Below the pieces are notes generated by a model. The model was not told the DNA's origin, ran no database searches, and saw only the letters and a list, made by a program, of their open reading frames with translations. DNA of 64,000 nt from NCBI GenBank assembly GCA_025370055.1, contig CP073041.1, positions 1,612,001-1,676,000 on the forward strand, given 5' to 3'. Source of the stretch: Woronichinia naegeliana WA131 (GTDB lineage Bacteria; Cyanobacteriota; Cyanobacteriia; Cyanobacteriales; Microcystaceae). The translations under genes were made by a program, and so were the position numbers. Below, piece by piece: positions 58,492 to 64,000 of this stretch. Numbering within the stretch: position 1 is the first letter of the stretch; every line of letters starts with the position of its first letter.

Positions 58492-61059
58492 TTATTTTTC
58501 TAAAACTTGCTGCAATAATTTTTCCCGTTCAGGTTGCAAAATTCGATCAAATTCAGGATCATAGAAAGGAGACGGAAAAAGCTCATTAAACCAAAGCGTC
58601 ATGGGCAGATTATCTACTACCAGAAAAAAGTCCTTGGGATTAGGGCCATCAATATGGCGGCTCACCACCCCAAAACCAAGCCTTTCCCGCCGATACTGTA
58701 ATACGGGTGACATTTGAGTTAACCATTGATGCAAATTCGACGATGCTTGCATGGATAAAATTAACTGTTGCTCTAACTCAGCAGGAAGAGGGGTTTGTGT
58801 TGCTTCAATCCAAGCCTGCTGAAAGCGTTGAGAACGTTCAGAGGGATGATTCCAAGCAGTAATGATTTGATTGGCAAATTGCGATAACGTCTTTAAATCT
58901 GCTGATTTACCCTGACTAATTGCCATTAGCCCTTGACTAACTGGCGTTCCATATTGGCTAATATCCTTTTCTGCCTGAGGAAAATTACCTTGCCACCAAA
59001 ATAAGCCGCCCCGAATTTGATGCAAAAGACTGATTAATGCCATGTTTTTAGGCGTTTGACTCTCTGCGTTCTTGATGAGTTCATTTAATCGCATCCCAAC
59101 TTCAGTGAAAACCTGGGGAGCAAAACTTTTTAGTAATGGCCCTCGCCAAAAGGGACTGGTGATAAAAAGCGGGTCGCGTAAACATTCTAAACTAAAGGCT
59201 TGAATGGCTAGATCTATTTTTTTCTGAGCTAATAAGCTAATGCCGAGGGCATAAAATACGCCCCGTTTGGCCGGAACGAGGGTTAACGCTTTAGCAAAAT
59301 CTTGAGAGGCTTTAGCCGGATCGGTTCCTAATTGCAACCAACCCACATTGTTATAGGCAAATTCTTGGTAAGGAGAAACTTTAATTCCTTTTTGAAACCA
59401 GGCGATCGCTGTTTGATTTAACTGTTTTTGGCTAATTTGATCAGGGGCAGCTAGAGCCAGATCACCCAGATTCCAACCCAATTGAAAGGGATAATACGCT
59501 TCCCAAGGAGCTAATTGATTGGCTTGGCTAAGATAGTTGACAAAAGCGGGTAATTTTTTAGCGGTTAAGGCAGAAAAACCTAAATTGGATAATTGCCAAG
59601 CCCGTTGAATGGGAAATAGCCAAATACTGACCGCTAAAATGAGAGCTAATCCTCCATAGGTTAAAGGTAACGCGACTTTTTGGGGAGGAGCATCAGGCGT
59701 AATCACTTGATTCGATTCAGAAAAATAGCTAATTAAAATTACCCAATAAATGACAAGCAGCCCACTAATACTCAGATTATCTAATTGGTAGTCTGTAATA
59801 CTCATGATACCGTAGGCCAATAAAGCTCCGCTTATACTCCAAACTGCGACAAAATGCTTCAACGAGGAGTTGTAATTTTTTAACCATTGCCCCAAAGAAT
59901 AAATTAAAACAAACGTTAAGACCGTGAGAATCATCAGTCCCCAAATTCCCATTTCTGCAAACAATTGGGATGGAGTGCTATGTAATTGATAAATAAGTTC
60001 TGAATCCCGACCAGCCCAAAAGGGTCGATATTTTTGATAAAGCAAGGGAACACCCCCTAACCCCACGCCTGTCCAGGGATGACTACTGCCCATACGCCAA
60101 GCAATGACAGCATTTAAAAAACGATAGCTTAATTCGGCTGATCCCAGACCTTGAAGGATTTGGCTTAAATCTGTTTTAAAGCGATCATTAGTGATCAAGA
60201 AAATGCCGATAACAGTAATAATACTTGTGGCAATTATGATTAACCAACGGCGATTCAGTTTCCCGTGAATAGCAATACCAACCAATCCCCAAAGAATCAA
60301 CCCTCCCAGAGCAATTAAACCACCTCTAGAACTTGTGGTATAAAGATTAACCAATCCTAAAACCGATGCTATTAACCAGGGTAATCGCTGTTTTCCTGTG
60401 CTTGAAATTGCTAATAATGCAAAGAGAGGCAAGGCTAGAATTAAATAACCTGCTACATAATTTTGATGACCAATGGGAGCCCAATTGCGTAATTCTAAGT
60501 TAGAAAAACTAAAGCTTAAATTCACGCCTAGTTCCTGAAATTTTTGGCTTTGAGTGAGATAGGGAATCAGGGTTTGTGTTGTCCAAAGCAGTAAACTCAG
60601 GATGATGAAAGCGAAACTGAGATAACCCTGTTTAACTAACAAGCTGTCTCGTCGCGCTTCAATTAGGGCTGGCTCCTGGGGATTCCATAACCAATGGTGG
60701 AGGGCATAAAGTGCTGCCAAAACTCCCAACGCAGCCCAGCCATACCAATGTGCTTGATTCGGAAATTCTGCTCCCAGGTTAGCGACGAGTAAACCGACAA
60801 TGCCTAAAACGGCGATCGCATCCCATCGCTTGCCCAGTCCATGAAAACGTCTTCCTAAGCCCACTTGCCAGAGTAACCAAAGCATGGGAGTCAGGAGAGC
60901 CATCTGCCAAATAAAAACCCAGGGCCAAACCACCATCAAGCTATTGCTATTGGGTAGTAGAGTAAATAGTCCATAGAAGGCCGCCGTCAATATTGCCAGC
61001 AGACGACCTTGGGCCGTTGTTTTATCGACACTTGCAGATTTGGAAGGAGAAGAGGTCAT
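58492..61059 (-). CDS. O-antigen ligase/polymerase-like membrane protein with TPR domain
   Basis: 855 aa. About 12 membrane segments in the first ~480 residues, with the Wzy_C-type signature SHPWTGVGLGGVPLLYQKY and LHSTPSQLFAEMGIWGL. The remainder is soluble and helical, with TPR-like units (AFYNVGWLQLGTDPAKASQD region). Such proteins attach or polymerise surface polysaccharides; in cyanobacteria the same fold includes bicarbonate-related IctB, so naming by homology is risky. Divergent from thiE with a 63-bp gap. Confidence 0.85.
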   Translation of the reverse strand: MTSSPSKSASVDKTTAQGRLLAILTAAFYGLFTLLPNSNSLMVVWPWVFIWQMALLTPMLWLLWQVGLGRRFHGLGKRWDAIAVLGIVGLLVANLGAEFPNQAHWYGWAALGVLAALYALHHWLWNPQEPALIEARRDSLLVKQGYLSFAFIILSLLLWTTQTLIPYLTQSQKFQELGVNLSFSFSNLELRNWAPIGHQNYVAGYLILALPLFALLAISSTGKQRLPWLIASVLGLVNLYTTSSRGGLIALGGLILWGLVGIAIHGKLNRRWLIIIATSIITVIGIFLITNDRFKTDLSQILQGLGSAELSYRFLNAVIAWRMGSSHPWTGVGLGGVPLLYQKYRPFWAGRDSELIYQLHSTPSQLFAEMGIWGLMILTVLTFVLIYSLGQWLKNYNSSLKHFVAVWSISGALLAYGIMSITDYQLDNLSISGLLVIYWVILISYFSESNQVITPDAPPQKVALPLTYGGLALILAVSIWLFPIQRAWQLSNLGFSALTAKKLPAFVNYLSQANQLAPWEAYYPFQLGWNLGDLALAAPDQISQKQLNQTAIAWFQKGIKVSPYQEFAYNNVGWLQLGTDPAKASQDFAKALTLVPAKRGVFYALGISLLAQKKIDLAIQAFSLECLRDPLFITSPFWRGPLLKSFAPQVFTEVGMRLNELIKNAESQTPKNMALISLLHQIRGGLFWWQGNFPQAEKDISQYGTPVSQGLMAISQGKSADLKTLSQFANQIITAWNHPSERSQRFQQAWIEATQTPLPAELEQQLILSMQASSNLHQWLTQMSPVLQYRRERLGFGVVSRHIDGPNPKDFFLVVDNLPMTLWFNELFPSPFYDPEFDRILQPEREKLLQQVLEK

Positions 61060-61122
61060 AGTTTATCATTAATAACATTCCTATTGTGCCTGTTTCTTGG
61101 CTGTATTTATCCCTCGTAACCT

Positions 61123-62157
61123 ATGAATCTTTCATCCCATCCCAGGGCGATCGCTCGTATTTTAGATGCCAATTTAGACCGTGCCAGGGAAGGATTACGC
61201 ATTATTGAAGAATGGTGTCGTTTTGGTTGGCAAGAAGTGAAACTAGCCGATCGCTGTAAACAAATGCGACAGGAATTGGCCCGTTGGCATGATCCCAGTT
61301 TTCGATTAGCACGAGATACGATGGGCGATGTGGGGACAGAACTTTCCCATCCCCAGGAAGAAAGTCGTGAAAATATTGAGCAATTACTCCATGCTAATAT
61401 CTGTCGAGTACAGGAAGCATTACGGGTTTTAGAAGAATACGGAAAACTCCTCAATCCGTCGATGGGAATTGCCTTTAAAAAGTTACGTTATCAGGTTTAT
61501 ACGCTCGAAAGTCAATTATTATCCTATGGTCGTTTAGTTCAGCTAAAATCGGCTTCTTTATATTTAGTGACTTCGCCTTCAGCAAGAATTTTAGAGATTG
61601 TCGAAGCGGCCTTAAAAGGAGGTTTAAGATTAGTTCAATATCGAGATAAAAATACGGAGGATTATTTCCGTTTAGATCTTGCCCAAAAACTCTGTCAATT
61701 ATGTCATCAATATCAGGCTCTATTGATCATCAATGATCGGGTCGATTTGGCCCTAGCGATCAATGCCGATGGTGTTCATTTAGGTCAACAGGATTTACCG
61801 ATTAAGATGGCTCGTCAATTATTGGGCCCTCAATGTTTAATTGGCCGTTCTACGACCAATCCCACCGAAATGACCAAGGCGATCGCGGAAGGAGCGGACT
61901 ATATTGGGGTGGGGCCAGTCTATGCAACACCGACTAAAGAAGGTAAAAAAGCAACGGGCTTAGATTATGTTCGCTATGCCCAAGAAAACGCATCCATTCC
62001 CTGGTTTGCGATCGGGGGCATTGATGCAGAAAATATGGGAGAAGTGATTAAAGCTGGGGCAACTCAAGTGGCGATCGTGCGGGCCATTATGAATGCTGAG
62101 AATCCGACCCAAGTAACCCAGGATTTATTACAGCAGTTAAGCCAAAATTCCTGCTAA
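61123..62157 (+). CDS. thiE: Thiamine phosphate synthase, cyanobacterial long form
   Basis: Joins the pyrimidine and thiazole precursors to thiamine phosphate. 344 aa. The N-terminal ~140 residues (ILDANLDRAREGLRIIEEWC ... LEEYGKLLNPSMG) are the extra helical domain found in cyanobacterial ThiE. The catalytic barrel follows: LVQYRDKN, LLIINDRVDLALA, ADGVHLGQQDLP, GADYIGVGPVYATPTK and FAIGGID. No THI-box could be recognised in the short upstream region. The stop overlaps that of the convergent GtrA gene by 4 bp. Confidence 0.93.
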   Translation: MNLSSHPRAIARILDANLDRAREGLRIIEEWCRFGWQEVKLADRCKQMRQELARWHDPSFRLARDTMGDVGTELSHPQEESRENIEQLLHANICRVQEALRVLEEYGKLLNPSMGIAFKKLRYQVYTLESQLLSYGRLVQLKSASLYLVTSPSARILEIVEAALKGGLRLVQYRDKNTEDYFRLDLAQKLCQLCHQYQALLIINDRVDLALAINADGVHLGQQDLPIKMARQLLGPQCLIGRSTTNPTEMTKAIAEGADYIGVGPVYATPTKEGKKATGLDYVRYAQENASIPWFAIGGIDAENMGEVIKAGATQVAIVRAIMNAENPTQVTQDLLQQLSQNSC

Positions 62158-62606
62158 TGGGAATGATGAGAATATTCGATTTCTTCTTCTGAGATTGCTG
62201 AAGACTGAGGTTTGACTCGCCAAATCCAGAGGAAATTTGTCACCATACTCCAGCTTACCGAAACAACAGTAGCCAGTACGGCGGCCAGACGGTGATCTAG
62301 ATGAAATTTGTTGCCTAGTACAATAATAATGAAGCTCCAGAGGAAAAAACTACTGAAATTAGCGACATGGTATTCCCAACAGCGTTTCCAGGTCGGGTGA
62401 GGATTGCCAAAAACCCAAGTATCATTAATGACGTATCTGGCGATTGTACAAAGCTCGGCGGAGGAAACCGTTGCCCAGGAAAGAGACATTCCCCAAACAC
62501 TTTTAAACCAGTCTAGAAGTACAATATTCACCACCATAAAGACAATGCCGACAATCCACCAACGAACGACAGTATTATTGGCCAAGCCTTTGAGGGATAA
62601 GTTCAT
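62154..62606 (-). CDS. GtrA-family membrane protein
   Basis: 150 aa with four membrane segments. RYVINDTWVFG and SWSMVTNFLWIWRVK are the family-type motifs. GtrA proteins take part in moving lipid-linked sugars across the membrane for surface polysaccharide or teichoic acid synthesis. Its neighbours (O-antigen ligase-like gene, SGNH hydrolase) fit an envelope-polysaccharide setting. Confidence 0.82.
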   Translation of the reverse strand: MNLSLKGLANNTVVRWWIVGIVFMVVNIVLLDWFKSVWGMSLSWATVSSAELCTIARYVINDTWVFGNPHPTWKRCWEYHVANFSSFFLWSFIIIVLGNKFHLDHRLAAVLATVVSVSWSMVTNFLWIWRVKPQSSAISEEEIEYSHHSH

Positions 62607-62705
62607 GAATTAGTACCCTGGTGTTCTGAATTAAGAAAGTTTAGACTAAAATTTGATCTTCGCTGGGTTGAGTTAATCTAGTGAAGTTTTGAGTTTACAT
62701 CATCA

Positions 62706-63719
62706 ATGCTCTCTGCTCTTGCTATTTTACAGTACTTCATGGACTGGATTCACCATTTTGAGTTGTCAGTTTTCCCTCGCTTATTGGGCTGGTTATTCCT
62801 AGGCCTAGTTTTGGTGGAATTGTTACTGCGCTGGGGACTCGGTTTAGGGCGGCGGCTACTCTATATCCCTGATCCCAACATTGGTTATTTACTGGCTCCT
62901 GATCAAGCATTTCAGCGACTGGGACGGAGATTTGTGATTAACCAGTATTCGATGCGGAATCAAGAGATCGCCGTTCATCGAGAACCTGATACCCTTCGCA
63001 TTTTGTTACTGGGAGATTCCATTGCTAATGGCGGTTGGTGGACAGATCAACAGGAAACCATCTCAGCCCTGATAGAAAAGGCTTTACAGATACCGCAATT
63101 TAAGACGGTAGAAGTTTTGAACGCCTCTGCCAACTCCTGGGGCCCCCGTAATCAGCAAGCCTACCTAGAACATTTTGGTATTTTTGAATCGCAATGGTTG
63201 GTTTTATTACTCAATAGTGACGATCTTTTTGCGATCGCACCAACTTCTCTAGCGGTGGGTCTCGATCCCCATTATCCGGTAAGTCAACCATCATCGGCCT
63301 TAGGAGATTTAATACAAACACTCTGGCCTTCACGACTTAGAAAACCGGTAGAGATTTCAGGGCTGGCCCAAGTTCTGGCCGAAAAAGGCGATCGTGTTGG
63401 TTACAATTTAACCGCGATTGAGCAAATCCAAAAACAATGCCAACAATCCCAATGCCAATTTCTCCTAGCTCTTACGCCCCTTAAACGCCAAGTCGATAAC
63501 AGTCGCTTTCCAGACTATGAAAAGACTGCTAGAGAACGATTAGAGAATTTCACCCAGAAAAATAAGATAATCTGGATTGATTTTTTACCGCTTTTTCAAC
63601 CTATAAAACAGCCAGATTCTCTGTACCGAGATACCATTCATTTAAGTTCTCAAGGCAATCAATGGGTCAGCAATGTTATTAGTCAAACTATTACAGAAAA
63701 TCATCAAAATCACTATTAG
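62706..63719 (+). CDS. SGNH/GDSL-family hydrolase, membrane-anchored
   Basis: 337 aa. One N-terminal membrane segment (LGWLFLGLVLVELLLRWGLG), then block I ILLLGDSIANGG with the nucleophile Ser, and near the C-terminus DTIHLSSQGNQW with the catalytic Asp/His pair. Related enzymes remove acetyl groups from polysaccharides or hydrolyse lipids. Envelope location predicted. Starts 100 bp from the divergent GtrA gene. Confidence 0.85.
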   Translation: MLSALAILQYFMDWIHHFELSVFPRLLGWLFLGLVLVELLLRWGLGLGRRLLYIPDPNIGYLLAPDQAFQRLGRRFVINQYSMRNQEIAVHREPDTLRILLLGDSIANGGWWTDQQETISALIEKALQIPQFKTVEVLNASANSWGPRNQQAYLEHFGIFESQWLVLLLNSDDLFAIAPTSLAVGLDPHYPVSQPSSALGDLIQTLWPSRLRKPVEISGLAQVLAEKGDRVGYNLTAIEQIQKQCQQSQCQFLLALTPLKRQVDNSRFPDYEKTARERLENFTQKNKIIWIDFLPLFQPIKQPDSLYRDTIHLSSQGNQWVSNVISQTITENHQNHY

Positions 63720-63755
63720 CAACAACTCTGGGTTTCTCTTAAAAAGGCCTATGCA

Positions 63756-64000
63756 ATGTCTATTGAAACGTTCTCTCCTGTTCAATCCGTCTCAGAAGCC
63801 AAGCAAATTCAAGAAAGTCTTCGGACGCAAGTCGTTATCCATGATCAATTCGACATTCCCCACATTATTGCTGGCATTGATGTTGCTTTGCCCCAACGAG
63901 GCAGTCTGACTAGAGCGGCTGTTGTTCTCCTCACCTATCCCGATTTAACCTTAATAGAAACAGCGATCACCGAAATTCCAACCCAATTTCCCTACATCCC
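63756..64000 (+). CDS. nfi: Endonuclease V, 3' end outside the window
   Basis: Cleaves DNA one base 3' to deaminated bases such as inosine. The visible 81 codons begin MSIETFSPVQSVSEAKQIQE and include IIAGIDVALPQ with the catalytic Asp, RAAVVLLTYPDL, and the start of the FPYIP motif at the window edge. An overlapping ATG at 63751 is out of frame. Confidence 0.9.
   Translation, partial: MSIETFSPVQSVSEAKQIQESLRTQVVIHDQFDIPHIIAGIDVALPQRGSLTRAAVVLLTYPDLTLIETAITEIPTQFPYI

Noticed and set aside
61060-61122. Possible thiamine riboswitch before thiE
   Set aside because: Only 63 bp separate the divergent genes, and no THI-box core was recognised.

Overview
The window is cyanobacterial chromosome. 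It carries psbV (cytochrome c-550 of photosystem II), the cyanobacterial form of gap2, a Tic20/Ycf60 homologue, a ThiE with the long cyanobacterial N-terminal extension, a DUF6335 protein, and many copies of the HIP1 octamer GCGATCGC in the ordinary genes. The very heavy insertion-sequence (IS) load recalls bloom-forming colonial genera such as Microcystis or Woronichinia, but that is an impression and the genus cannot be proved from here.

Layout. 1-14.95 kb is ordinary chromosome: ftsY (cut by the window edge), dnaX, psbV, a sirB/cobA pair for sirohaem and corrinoid synthesis, a small island with an orphan DNA methyltransferase fused to a nuclease-like domain, an APC permease, a run of four cation or membrane transporter-type genes (two CadD-like, DUF202, TerC), a class II glutamine amidotransferase and a PAP2 phosphatase. 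15.0-38.26 kb is about 23 kb of nothing but mobile elements, mostly nested in one another: ISKra4-type, IS5-type, IS4-type, IS1634-type, ISAzo13-type, IS66-type, IS1-type and an unassigned family. I could resolve exact ends and target duplications for many of them, so the order of insertion can be read. 38.3-42.7 kb returns to housekeeping: gap2, DUF6335, cobO, mnmG. 42.8-45.6 kb holds two nested MITEs, a transposase remnant, and an IS5-type element interrupted in its own terminal repeat by an ISAs1-type element. 45.5-49.1 kb carries an alpha/beta hydrolase whose last codons come from the IS, a pentapeptide-repeat protein, membrane proteins, a cupin and Tic20.

49.1-58.2 kb is a second accessory zone: short palindromic repeats, a MITE, an antitoxin with a broken PIN toxin, a two-gene STAND NTPase/TPR locus, an Rpn-family nuclease gene split by an ISKra4-type element, and an ISAs1-type element split by another copy of the same element. 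58.5-64 kb is ordinary again: an O-antigen-ligase/TPR membrane protein, thiE, a GtrA protein, an SGNH hydrolase and the start of endonuclease V.

Most informative observations: (1) one 1390-bp ISKra4-type element (called K below) is present in four complete copies with perfect 8-bp target duplications, one of them inside an older K copy, and every complete copy needs a +1 shift to join its two reading frames; (2) a second ISKra4-like element (L) carries a canonical A AAA AAC slippery heptamer; (3) the 3' end of cobA is duplicated on the far side of the methyltransferase island; (4) a MITE family of about 130 bp shares its ends with the ISAs1-type element; (5) the STAND NTPase locus is the best candidate for a little-described defence-like system. 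No tRNA, rRNA or CRISPR array was seen. Element letters used below: K = ISKra4-type 1390 bp; F = IS5-type 1688 bp; L = second ISKra4-like type, about 1.2 kb; A = ISAs1-type 1237 bp.
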